Shown here in pieces: positions 1 through 6,881 of a stretch of 64,000 nucleotides of DNA (position 1 is its first letter; each line of letters starts with the position of its first letter). This DNA comes from Polycladidibacter hongkongensis. Lineage in GTDB: Bacteria; Pseudomonadota; Alphaproteobacteria; Rhizobiales; Stappiaceae. The stretch lies in assembly GCF_001561995.1 (NCBI RefSeq), contig NZ_LLWC01000030.1:39308-103307 (forward strand), in the 5' to 3' direction. The notes under the pieces are model-generated. The model was given only the letters and a program-made list of their open reading frames with translations, did no database searches and had not been told where the DNA came from. Position numbers and translations under genes: made by a program.

Positions 1-2
1 CA

Positions 3-368
3 AAAGTGGTGCCATTGCTGGAGGACGTCCACGAACGCCTGTCAGGTGTCACTATTGAATGTTTGCCATACGCGGAGTGCATCAAGCGCTATGATCGACC
101 TGAAACCTTATTCTATCTCGACCCGCCATACTGGGATACCGAGGACTACTATGGAAAAGGGGTTTTTTCCAAGGCAGATTTTACAGCGCTTGCCGAGCTT
201 TTAAAGGGCATTAAAGGCCGGTTCATAATGTCTATAAATGACACCCCACAGATACGGGAGATCTTTTGCGACTTCGCGCAAGAACAGGTCAGCCTGACCT
301 ACTCGGCAAGCGCTCATAAAGCTAAAAAAGCCAATGAACTACTCATTACAAACGCGGCGTGCAAGTGA
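3..368 (+). CDS. DNA adenine methyltransferase, D12 class (5' truncated)
   Basis: C-terminal part of an N6-adenine DNA methyltransferase of the Dam/D12 class; the gene runs off the left edge. The catalytic motif IV reads DPPYWDTEDYYG about 38 residues into the visible part, followed by the family's usual FIMSINDTPQIREIF segment. Such solitary methylases protect or mark phage and mobile-element DNA. It lies about 700 bp from a tRNA-Arg 3' end, so I read it as cargo of an integrated element rather than a core gene. Methylation target and intactness of the N-terminus cannot be judged here. Confidence 0.85.
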   Translation, partial: KVVPLLEDVHERLSGVTIECLPYAECIKRYDRPETLFYLDPPYWDTEDYYGKGVFSKADFTALAELLKGIKGRFIMSINDTPQIREIFCDFAQEQVSLTYSASAHKAKKANELLITNAACK

Positions 369-469
369 GCAATGCCATTGCTGAGATAACCTGAACAAAG
401 CAATGCCATGAGCTGGCAATGCTGTCGCTGTGCTCCACATGTCCAGTGTAAAAAACAAAGGAGATTACA

Positions 470-709
470 ATGGACAATCAAACCGCAAACGATGCCGTCA
501 AGGCAACACTTGAAGCGCTTATAAAACAACTAGAGGACACGACAAGCAGAGCCAAATATGCGCTGGAGGGCTTTAATGAAGAAGGGGACCTGCAAAGCCA
601 GCGCAATATAGTGTTCGGTGGGCTGGCAGGGCTTGAGACCCAGTTAACAGGCGCGACACAAACACTGAAAGGAATTGAAGCAATACATTTAGCAGCGCGG
701 AAATACTAA
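470..709 (+). CDS. hypothetical protein, 79 aa
   Basis: Small soluble, mostly helical-looking protein rich in Gln, Ala, Leu and Thr, with no cysteine, signal peptide or membrane segment. A good Shine-Dalgarno (AAAGGAGATT) precedes the ATG, which is the main reason to believe it is translated. I do not recognise a family. It follows the adenine methylase at a distance of about 100 bp on the same strand and is probably another gene of the same integrated element. Confidence 0.55.
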   Translation: MDNQTANDAVKATLEALIKQLEDTTSRAKYALEGFNEEGDLQSQRNIVFGGLAGLETQLTGATQTLKGIEAIHLAARKY

Positions 710-719
710 GCAAATTAGG

Positions 720-973
720 TGGAAAAGTTTAATTCAAAAAGTGGCGGTTTTCTGCCACTTAAACTTTTCCATCCGCTCTACAAAATGGAAAAGTTCACGA
801 TGCTAAATCGCAGAACTCTGGGATTCCTAAAAATGACACTCTCACAAAACTGCCGGATTTTTCCATTTCAAAGTTGCGCGGCGTTCTCGATGAGGGTGAC
901 AGTTATATCGCCCTAACTCATTGAAAAACCGCTCAATCCCGTACAATCCCACTTAATCCCGCAAACTTTTCCA
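720..973. repeat. dispersed TGGAAAAGTT repeats in element end
   Basis: The 10-11 bp motif TGGAAAAGTTT occurs at 720-730 and 786-795 on the plus strand and inverted at 761-771 and 963-973. The first pair forms a large imperfect hairpin (720-771), whose inner arms are AGTGGC (740-745) and GCCACT (754-759). No convincing gene lies in 710-1073. The arrangement resembles recombinase or accessory-protein binding sites next to an attachment site, but that role is inferred. Confidence 0.5.
931..960 (+). repeat. three tandem 10-bp repeats, NNNYAATCCC
   Basis: GCTCAATCCC, GTACAATCCC and ACTTAATCCC stand in direct succession with exactly 10-bp (one helical turn) spacing, about 115 bp from the tRNA-Arg 3' end. 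Helically phased short repeats of this kind are typical of arm-type integrase or Xis sites; the assignment is inference. Confidence 0.5.
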
Positions 974-1073
974 GATTCCACTACGAACTTGCGCGTTACA
1001 CAAATTCTGTAAAACCAACTGTAAAACAGCGGTATTTTTAATGAAAAGTCAATTGCTAAGTTATTGAAAAGAA

Positions 1074-1150
1074 TGGCGATCCCTGTAGGATTCGAACCTA
1101 CGACCGTCGGCTTAGAAGGCCGGTGCTCTATCCAGCTGAGCTAAGGGACC
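1074..1150 (-). tRNA. tRNA-Arg (anticodon TCT), CCA encoded
   Basis: The minus strand folds as a full cloverleaf: acceptor GGTCCCT/AGGGATC, D-arm with AGCTCAGCTGGATAGAGC, anticodon loop CTTCTAA giving TCT, T-arm GTAGG-TTCGAAT-CCTAC, discriminator G and encoded CCA. The outermost anticodon-stem pair looks like C-A. Its 3' end faces the element-like DNA at 1-1073, the usual geometry for tyrosine-recombinase integration into a tRNA gene. Confidence 0.96.
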
Positions 1151-1191
1151 GCGTTTTGCAAGGGCGCTCATGTGGGCGCCGCTGCAAGGCC

Positions 1192-1220
1192 TATTTAGGT
1201 GAAAGCTTGATTGGTTGCAA
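1192..1220 (-). promoter_or_regulatory. sigma70-type promoter of tRNA-Arg
   Basis: On the minus strand TTGCAA (1215-1220), a 17-bp spacer and TAAATA (1192-1197) lie about 40 bp upstream of the tRNA. The same design is found before tRNA-Pro and tRNA-Glu in this window, which strengthens the call. Confidence 0.65.
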
Positions 1221-1229
1221 TGCTGAAAA

Positions 1230-1535
1230 TTAATGCGTCCACGGGGCAATGCGGTTGTGTTTAAAATTGTCCGAGTAGGAGCTGCTGCGGGTCTTGCGCA
1301 AACGCGGTTCAATCACGCGAAACTCCATGCCTTGGCGCTCGGCAAAAGCGACAGCTTCTTCTTTGCTGGAGAACTTCATGCGCACTTGCTGCTGCATATC
1401 GCTGGAAGTCGTGTAGCCCATGAGAGGATCAATAGATTTCGCCGCGCCGGGATCATAATCCAGTAGCCAAAGATTGCTTTTGGCTTTGCCGGACTGCATG
1501 GCGTTTTTGGCTGGCTGATAAATGCGCGCACTCAT
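1230..1535 (-). CDS. NADH dehydrogenase accessory subunit, NDUFS4-like (ETC complex I conserved region)
   Basis: A 101-residue protein of the NDUFS4/18-kDa complex I subunit family (PF04800), an accessory subunit of respiratory NADH:ubiquinone oxidoreductase found in alphaproteobacteria and mitochondria. Visible family features are the N-terminal ARIYQPAKNAMQSGKAKSN segment, WLLDYDP, the MGYTTSSDMQQQV block, and a conserved C-terminal YSDNFKHNRIAPWTH ending. Start chosen at 1535, where AGGA stands before ATG; the longer reading from 1607 adds 24 unrelated residues. It is monocistronic and reads toward tRNA-Arg. Confidence 0.92.
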   Translation of the reverse strand: MSARIYQPAKNAMQSGKAKSNLWLLDYDPGAAKSIDPLMGYTTSSDMQQQVRMKFSSKEEAVAFAERQGMEFRVIEPRLRKTRSSSYSDNFKHNRIAPWTH

Positions 1536-1939
1536 CGACAATATCCTCGTAAATCCTGCGACTTGCCGCAGTTTGTTTGATTGGCGTTTAGCATTTTTCT
1601 GCTGCAACGACGAGGAAATGTCAATGCTGCGTATGTTCGGGCGCGTTGCACTGCTGCGGTGCCGTGTCGACTTTTTGTTAGCACTATCGAATTAGTTTGG
1701 GTAATCGAGGTAAGATCGAGTTTTTTGACTGAGGAATATTTGTTTAGCTGGCAAATATAGCTCTTGCTTTACAGCGGTATCTTGCCTAGTTTGCGCCAAA
1801 TTCCTGTTGGAATTGGCGTAATAGCTGAGCGCATCTAATAAAACGGGCGTGATACTTGGCAAATGACCACAAGGGTGACAGACAGCGATAGCTGCTGAAC
1901 TCCGGGGCAACTTGTTTGTCCTTGTAAGCGAATAGAAAA
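1536..1939. other. intergenic region upstream of phosphate transporter
   Basis: About 400 bp between the divergent complex I subunit and phosphate transporter genes. It presumably holds both promoters. The only structure I see is an inverted repeat at 1794-1818 (CGCCAAATTCC, loop TGTT, GGAATTGGCG), a candidate operator or hairpin. No credible coding sequence and no clear Pho box. Confidence 0.4.
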
Positions 1940-3424
1940 ATGTCTTACAGCGCAAAAAAACCTACTCTTGATAAAGATCTAGAAAAACTCACCGGCATCG
2001 AGGCTGCGGCTTCGTTGCAATCCCGACGCTTGTTTGCGCCGGCATTGGCGCTGGTGTTTTTGTTTGTGGCGATGATTATCGCCAGTTTCTATGTCACTGG
2101 CGGCATGGGGAACACAATAATTATTGCAGCTGCCGGTATCGGTGCCTATCTGGCGATCAACATTGGCGCCAACGATGTGGCGAACAATGTTGGGCCAGCT
2201 GTTGGCTCCAAGGCGCTGTCTATTGGCGGTGCGCTGATTATTGCCGCGATATTTGAAAGCGCAGGGGCGTTGATCGCTGGCGGTGACGTGGTTGGCACGG
2301 TTTCCAAGGGGATTATCGATCCTAGCCGGGTGGCCAGTAGTGAAGTCTTTGTCAATCTGATGTTGGCAGCGCTGATTTCCTCGGCTTTGTGGGTGAACCT
2401 TGCCACATGGATTGGTGCGCCTGTTTCCACGACCCACGCGGTGGTGGGTGGTGTTACCGGCTCTGGTATTGCGGCGGCGGGTTTTGCGGCTGTAAGCTGG
2501 GGGACCATGGGCAATATCGCGGCCAGCTGGGTGATTTCACCTTTTTTGGGAGGTGTTATTGCGGCGCTGTTCCTAGCGTTCATCAAGACCTTTATCATCT
2601 ATCAAGATGACAAGGTGGCTGCCGCGCGGCGCTGGGTGCCGATGCTCATTGCCATTATGACCGGGGCGTTCTCCGCGTACCTGGCGGTCAAAGGCTTGAA
2701 AAAGATCGTCAAGATCGATCTTGAGGCCGCTATTTTGATTGGTCTTGGCATGGCTGCTGCGGCTTACTTCATCACAAGGCCGCTTATTCGCAAGCAATCT
2801 GAAGGTATGGAAAACCGGAACCAGTCTATTCGTAAGCTGTTCCGTGCTCCTTTGATTTTCTCCGCAGCGCTGCTTTCCTTTGCGCATGGGGCCAATGATG
2901 TGGCCAATGCGATTGGCCCGCTGGCGGCGATTGTGCATGCGATCGAGTTTGGCGAGATTGCGTCTAAGGTGGCGATCCCGCTTTGGGTGATGCTCATTGG
3001 CGCTTTTGGTATTTCGTTTGGTCTGTTGCTGTTTGGTCCAAAGCTTATCCGCATGGTGGGGGAGAAAATCACCAAGCTGAACCCGATGCGGGCGTACTGT
3101 GTGGCGCTCTCTGCAGCGATTACCGTGATTGTTGCCTCTGGCCTTGGTTTGCCGGTGAGCTCGACACATATCGCTGTGGGCGCTGTGTTTGGTGTGGGCT
3201 TCTTCCGTGAGTGGTACACCAAAAATTCCAAGCGTCGCGAGGCTTATGTGCAGAAAAGCACGGGTGTGGAAAGCTTTAAGAAGCCTGAGAAAAGCAGCAA
3301 GAACCGTATGTTGGTGCGCCGTGCCAGCTTTATGACCATCATTGCCGCGTGGATCATCACCGTTCCAGCCACAGCGCTGCTCTCTGCTGCGGTGTTTGCG
3401 CTGTTGAATGCTTTCGTCGGCTAA
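1940..3424 (+). CDS. pit: inorganic phosphate transporter, PiT family
   Basis: A 494-residue membrane protein of the PiT family, low-affinity cation-coupled phosphate (metal-phosphate) import through the inner membrane. The family's duplicated signature is clear: GANDVANNVGP around residues 76-86 and HGANDVANAIGP around 316-327, each at the start of a repeat half, with about ten hydrophobic segments between and after. A hydrophilic central loop (about residues 285-300) separates the halves. GVxSTTHAVVGG- and PVSSTHIAVGAV-type motifs mark the end of each half. No phoU-like gene is adjacent. A strong terminator follows at 3449. Confidence 0.95.
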   Translation: MSYSAKKPTLDKDLEKLTGIEAAASLQSRRLFAPALALVFLFVAMIIASFYVTGGMGNTIIIAAAGIGAYLAINIGANDVANNVGPAVGSKALSIGGALIIAAIFESAGALIAGGDVVGTVSKGIIDPSRVASSEVFVNLMLAALISSALWVNLATWIGAPVSTTHAVVGGVTGSGIAAAGFAAVSWGTMGNIAASWVISPFLGGVIAALFLAFIKTFIIYQDDKVAAARRWVPMLIAIMTGAFSAYLAVKGLKKIVKIDLEAAILIGLGMAAAAYFITRPLIRKQSEGMENRNQSIRKLFRAPLIFSAALLSFAHGANDVANAIGPLAAIVHAIEFGEIASKVAIPLWVMLIGAFGISFGLLLFGPKLIRMVGEKITKLNPMRAYCVALSAAITVIVASGLGLPVSSTHIAVGAVFGVGFFREWYTKNSKRREAYVQKSTGVESFKKPEKSSKNRMLVRRASFMTIIAAWIITVPATALLSAAVFALLNAFVG

Positions 3425-3448
3425 GCGACGTCGTATAATAGCTTTTAA

Positions 3449-3475
3449 GGCTCGCCCATGCGGCGGGCCTTTTTT
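3449..3475 (+). terminator. Rho-independent terminator of pit
   Basis: An 8-bp GC-rich stem (GGCTCGCC/GGCGGGCC, one G-T pair) with a 5-nt loop, followed by six T residues, 25 bp after the stop codon. Confidence 0.9.
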
Positions 3476-3609
3476 GTGGCTTGTGATGGGCGGATCTTGG
3501 GGCTGAATAGGGGGGGGGCAGGTTGCAGGTGCGGCGAGTTTGCGTTCCCGTAATGAGTTAACGGGCTCAGGCATGCGCTGCATATTTAAAAGGGGGAGAC
3601 ATTTTAAAG

Positions 3610-3686
<77 letters not shown>

Positions 3687-3699
3687 AACTTTTTGATGA

Positions 3700-3776
<77 letters not shown>

Positions 3777-3799
3777 TTTCATCATATTTTTTAGAGAAA

Positions 3800-3876
<77 letters not shown>

Positions 3877-3915
3877 TTATTCTCTTGCAAGCGGTGTGCC
3901 GCTTGGCTTGGCCGG

Positions 3916-3944
3916 TATATAGGCCCAAGCGGTTTTTATGGCAA
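3916..3944 (-). promoter_or_regulatory. promoter of the tRNA-Pro cluster
   Basis: TTGCCA (3939-3944), 17-bp spacer and TATATA (3916-3921) on the minus strand predict a start near 3909 and a leader of about 33 nt before the first tRNA. Confidence 0.75.
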
Positions 3945-4105
3945 GAGGCAATTTGCTTTATCCATAGGCCGAAATGCATTTTCCTTGTGGAGAGAGCAGC
4001 TTGCCGACAATACCCACGTTTTAAAAGCCTGCGAAGGGAGGAGGTGTAACCGCTCACCGGCCTCTGTCGACCTTCTATGACGTATTGGTGCGTGCGGCGA
4101 GGGGT

Positions 4106-4135
4106 AAAAAAAGGGGAGCGAGTTGCCTCGCTCCC
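4106..4135 (-). terminator. Rho-independent terminator downstream of small membrane protein
   Basis: Perfect 9-bp stem GGGAGCGAG/CTCGCTCCC (4114-4122/4127-4135) with a 4-nt loop, followed on the minus strand by a C and a run of seven T residues. Lies about 180 bp beyond the stop of the minus-strand gene at 4317. The rest of 3945-4316 shows nothing recognisable. Confidence 0.8.
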
Positions 4136-4316
4136 AAGTGTCCAGAGACCCAATTGGGTCATCAATCGCCAAACAGAGAATGATACCTAAAGTGGAATAC
4201 CAAACTCATGTTTTAGATACTGTGCAGAGCGCTCGAAGTCAACGGCCAATTTTAAATATGAGCAAAAATATCATGTTTTAATTCAGGCTGTGTGAAACAT
4301 GCGTTGGTTCAACACT

Positions 4317-4640
4317 CTACATGGGTTGGTCGAGGGCGGATTTTCTGCATCTCTTCATAATGACAGTGGCTATCACGGCGTAGATTACAGCGTATGCTCC
4401 AAGTGCTGTTGGGGCTGAGTAGCCGAATATGATCACAAGCCAGAGTAGGGGGCTGTCGGGGTTTCCGGCTATGATCAATAGGAACAAGATGATTGCTGAA
4501 TAGTACGCTGCGAAAGGAAGAAACAGAAAACGTAGCAGATTCAGATGTTTCTTTTGCAATGCCTGTTTGTTTCCTTCGATATAGAGAAGGTATAGGGGGA
4601 TCGCGGCAAATGGGAGAGACAAGAATACGATGTAATCCAT
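4317..4640 (-). CDS. small integral membrane protein, copy A
   Basis: A 107-residue protein with about three hydrophobic stretches (residues 3-21, 37-58 and 65-92) and a basic loop QKKHLNLLR between the first two. Family not recognised. It is a paralogue of the protein at 4826-5167: the core from LSLPF through the shared motif RFLFLPFA is nearly identical, while the region before the last membrane segment and the C-terminus have diverged. Unit 1 of a tandem duplication. A terminator lies downstream at 4106-4135. Function unknown. Confidence 0.7.
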   Translation of the reverse strand: MDYIVFLSLPFAAIPLYLLYIEGNKQALQKKHLNLLRFLFLPFAAYYSAIILFLLIIAGNPDSPLLWLVIIFGYSAPTALGAYAVIYAVIATVIMKRCRKSALDQPM

Positions 4641-4717
4641 TGGTGCTCCAAAAAGTAGAATTTCCTTATAGTATGTTCTGCTTTTGAAAAGGTCAAAGCT
4701 ATGGAAAGGTTTGCCTG

Positions 4718-4830
4718 ATGACGATGGATAGGGAAAGCAGCGGGAGAACTGCTCTAGTGCTCGGGGCGAGTGGCCTTGTGGGCGCGCAATTGCTGCGCGC
4801 TATGCATGATGATCCGCAGTACGGGCTAGT
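4718..4830 (+). pseudogene. 5' fragment of atypical SDR gene
   Basis: Encodes residues 1-38 of the same protein as the intact gene at 5244, including the nucleotide-binding glycines (GASGLVG), with seven amino-acid differences, and then breaks off at the duplication junction. The reading frame stays open to 4978 but there runs antisense to the copy B membrane gene and encodes nothing family-like. The start codon and AAAGG ribosome-binding site are retained. I treat it as a non-functional duplicate. Confidence 0.8.
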
Positions 4831-5167
4831 CTGGGGCGGGCTTGTTGTATATTTTTTTAATGACTGTGACGATCACGGCGTAGATTGCAGCGTATGGGCC
4901 AAGTACTATTGGGGCGGTGAGGCAGATTCCTGCCCAATGTTTGAAATGATCGCTACTGAGGTTTGCGGCCAACATTAAAAAAAATAAAAGGAGCGCTAAA
5001 TAGTAAATTGCAAAAGGAAGAAACAAAAAACGTAGCAGATTTAAATGCTTCTTTTGGAACGCTTGTTTGTCCCCTTCGATTAAGAGAAGGTATAGGGGGA
5101 GTGCGGAAAAAGGGAGGGACAGGAAAAAGAGAGAAAAGAACAATAACACTATTAAGACCATTGGCAC
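4826..5167 (-). CDS. small integral membrane protein, copy B
   Basis: A 113-residue paralogue of the protein at 4317-4640 with the same three-helix layout and the shared QKKHLNLLRFLFLPFA block, but a longer N-terminus (an extra hydrophobic FFSLFFL stretch). Its TAG stop codon lies inside the fragment of SDR coding sequence at the duplication junction, so its last residues (KPAPD) were probably acquired when the duplication formed. Divergently transcribed from the intact SDR gene, as copy A is from the fragment. Function unknown. Confidence 0.7.
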   Translation of the reverse strand: MPMVLIVLLFFSLFFLSLPFSALPLYLLLIEGDKQAFQKKHLNLLRFLFLPFAIYYLALLLFFLMLAANLSSDHFKHWAGICLTAPIVLGPYAAIYAVIVTVIKKIYNKPAPD

Positions 5168-5243
5168 TCTCCAAGAAATAAAGTAATGATTTTATGGTAT
5201 ACGCTGCGCTCGAGAAGGTCAAAGTAAAGTAAAGGTTCGCCTA

Positions 5244-5939
5244 ATGACAATGGATAGGGAAAGCGGCGGGAGAACTGCTCTAGTGCTCGGGGCGACTGGT
5301 CTTGTGGGTGGGCAAGTGCTGCGCGCTTTGCTTGATGATCCGCATTACGGGCTAGTCCGCATTCTTGTGCGACGGGACACCGGTATTCACCATCCCAAAC
5401 TCGAACAGATTATTACAGATTTTGCTGAAATTGACAGGGTGGGCACGCTTGTTGCGGCGCAGGATGTGTTTTGTTGCCTCGGCACAACGCAACGCAAGGC
5501 AGGGTCATTCCCACGGTTTTATGCCATCGATCATGATCTGGTTTGCACGCTGGCTCGCACTGCGCAGAAAAACGGCTGTACCCACTTTTTGTTGATGTCT
5601 TCCATTGGGGCGGATCCAGCGGCGCGTAGTGACTATTTGCGAACGAAAGGCGAAGTGGAGGCGACGCTTGGCGAAATGGGATTTGCACGGTTTAGCATCG
5701 TTCGGCCATCGTTGTTACAGGGGATCCGGGAAGAAACCCGTGTAAAGGAGATCGTCTCTGCTGCGTTTCTTAATGCACTGGCGCCGTTGTTGCAGGGGCG
5801 ATTGCAGAAGTACCGGCCAATTGCGGGGGCTGCGGTGGCGCGGGCGCTGGTGGCGATTGCGCACAATAAAGGCGCTGGTGAGCGCCTTTATGAAAGCGAT
5901 GAGCTGGTCTTGCTCGCAGGTAGACCTAATGCACGTTAA
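5244..5939 (+). CDS. NAD(P)-binding atypical SDR, HTATIP2/TIP30-like
   Basis: A 231-residue Rossmann-fold protein. Dinucleotide-binding motif GATGLVG is at residues 16-22, followed by VRILVRR at the end of the second strand (cofactor selectivity region), CCLGTTQRKAGS, LMSSIGAD (Ser position) and YLRTKGEVE (YxxxK). The overall pattern matches the oxidoreductase/HTATIP2 group of atypical short-chain dehydrogenases, whose bacterial substrates are mostly unknown. Its 5' end is duplicated at 4718-4830. Its last 14 bp overlap the 3' end of the convergent pflA gene. Confidence 0.85.
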   Translation: MTMDRESGGRTALVLGATGLVGGQVLRALLDDPHYGLVRILVRRDTGIHHPKLEQIITDFAEIDRVGTLVAAQDVFCCLGTTQRKAGSFPRFYAIDHDLVCTLARTAQKNGCTHFLLMSSIGADPAARSDYLRTKGEVEATLGEMGFARFSIVRPSLLQGIREETRVKEIVSAAFLNALAPLLQGRLQKYRPIAGAAVARALVAIAHNKGAGERLYESDELVLLAGRPNAR

Positions 5940-6660
5940 GCCCTTCTGCAATAAAGGTATCTTTAGCGGCTTGTAGCACTTCCGGGCTTGGGGGGGCGGT
6001 ATTGTCCAAGCGATAGGACATGCCGAGTTGCTGCCATTTGTGCTCGCCCATTTTGTGGAATGGCAGCACATCCATGCGGCTGACATTATCGAGGCTGCCG
6101 ACGAACTTGGCGACGCCTTTGATGTTTTCCGGTGCGTCGGTTAGGCCTGGCACGAGGACAAAGCGCCCCCATACTTCTTTACCTTTTGCTTGCAGGCGTT
6201 TGGCGAAGTCAAGCGTTGGGGCGATGTCAACGCCGGTTACTTCCTTGTAGGTTTCAGGCACCCAGCTTTTAACATCAAGCAGCACAAGGTCGACTAGATC
6301 GAGTAGCTCGTCATCGGCTTTCTTGCCGAGGTAGCCGGAGGTGTCGATGGTGGTGTGAATCCCCATCTGCTTGGCGCCCCATAGCAGTACGCGCAGAAAC
6401 TCTATTTGGGCAAGTGGCTCGCCGCCAGAAACGGTGATGCCGCCGCCACCTTGTTCAAAATAGCTGCGATAGGTGGCGATGTCCTTCAAAAGCTCATAGG
6501 CAGACGTCATCTTGCCGCGCTTCATTTTCATGGTGTCGGGGTTGTGACAGTACTGGCAACGCAGCGGGCAACCGGACATGAAGATGATGTAGCGCAGACC
6601 CGGCCCGTCTACGGTGCCGCCGGTCTCGACAGAATGGACATAACCCATAACGTCTTCCAT
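5926..6660 (-). CDS. pflA: pyruvate formate-lyase activating enzyme
   Basis: A 244-residue radical-SAM enzyme that installs the glycyl radical on pyruvate formate-lyase in anaerobic cells. The 4Fe-4S cluster motif CPLRCQYC (C31, C35, C38) follows GLRYIIFMSG, and the SAM-contacting GGEP motif appears as VSGGEPL. Length matches E. coli PflA (246). ATG at 6660 has AAGGAT upstream; a second ATG at 6648 is equally near a purine-rich stretch. It lies downstream of pflB on the same strand, 220 bp away beyond a hairpin terminator, so it depends on read-through or its own promoter. Confidence 0.96.
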   Translation of the reverse strand: MEDVMGYVHSVETGGTVDGPGLRYIIFMSGCPLRCQYCHNPDTMKMKRGKMTSAYELLKDIATYRSYFEQGGGGITVSGGEPLAQIEFLRVLLWGAKQMGIHTTIDTSGYLGKKADDELLDLVDLVLLDVKSWVPETYKEVTGVDIAPTLDFAKRLQAKGKEVWGRFVLVPGLTDAPENIKGVAKFVGSLDNVSRMDVLPFHKMGEHKWQQLGMSYRLDNTAPPSPEVLQAAKDTFIAEGLNVH

Positions 6661-6819
6661 GGTGCTTATCCTTCGCTTGCCCGTTTTCGTGTAGTTCAGA
6701 ATACCTACAGACTACGACGTTTTTATAGGGTGGGGTAGGGCTTTACTTGCAGGGCAGCTATTCTGTTTTTGCTGGTGTGTCGAGCTGCCGCACCCTGTTG
6801 TTTTCCTTAGGGTATATAG

Positions 6820-6855
6820 CAAGAAAATAGCGCGGGAAAAGGGCTCCCGCGCTAT
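6820..6855 (-). terminator. terminator between pflB and pflA
   Basis: Perfect 11-bp stem (ATAGCGCGGGA/TCCCGCGCTAT, 6827-6837/6845-6855) with a 7-nt loop, followed on the minus strand by TTTCTT. It would lower pflA expression relative to pflB, which suits a catalytic activase. Confidence 0.85.
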
Positions 6856-6881
6856 CTGTTGTTATTATTCGGGCTTTGCGA

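Larger units (their letters stand above)
4310..5355. repeat. diverged tandem duplication of about 520 bp
   Basis: Unit 1 (about 4310-4830) and unit 2 (about 4831-5355) each hold a minus-strand small membrane protein gene, a 76-77 bp divergent spacer, and the first 38 codons of an SDR gene. The SDR gene is complete only in unit 2. The junction is visible just after the TACGGGCTAGTC codons (about 4830), where SDR coding sequence changes abruptly into the 3' end of the second membrane gene. Boundaries are accurate to about 10-15 bp because the copies have diverged. Confidence 0.8.

Noticed and set aside
719..916. 65-codon frame after the small element gene
   Set aside because: No ribosome-binding site, begins inside an inverted repeat, and has no protein-like composition.
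1860..1895. Pho-box-like sequence (CTGTCAC...TGGTCAT on the minus strand) before pit
   Set aside because: Spacing of the two halves is 12 rather than 11 bp and the second half is poorly matched.
1692..1955. 87-codon minus-strand frame upstream of pit
   Set aside because: No ribosome-binding site or similarity recognised; overlaps the start of pit and spans the probable promoter region.
2573..3583. 336-codon open frame on the minus strand
   Set aside because: Antisense to the phosphate transporter gene; composition rich in Arg, His and Gln as expected for a shadow frame.
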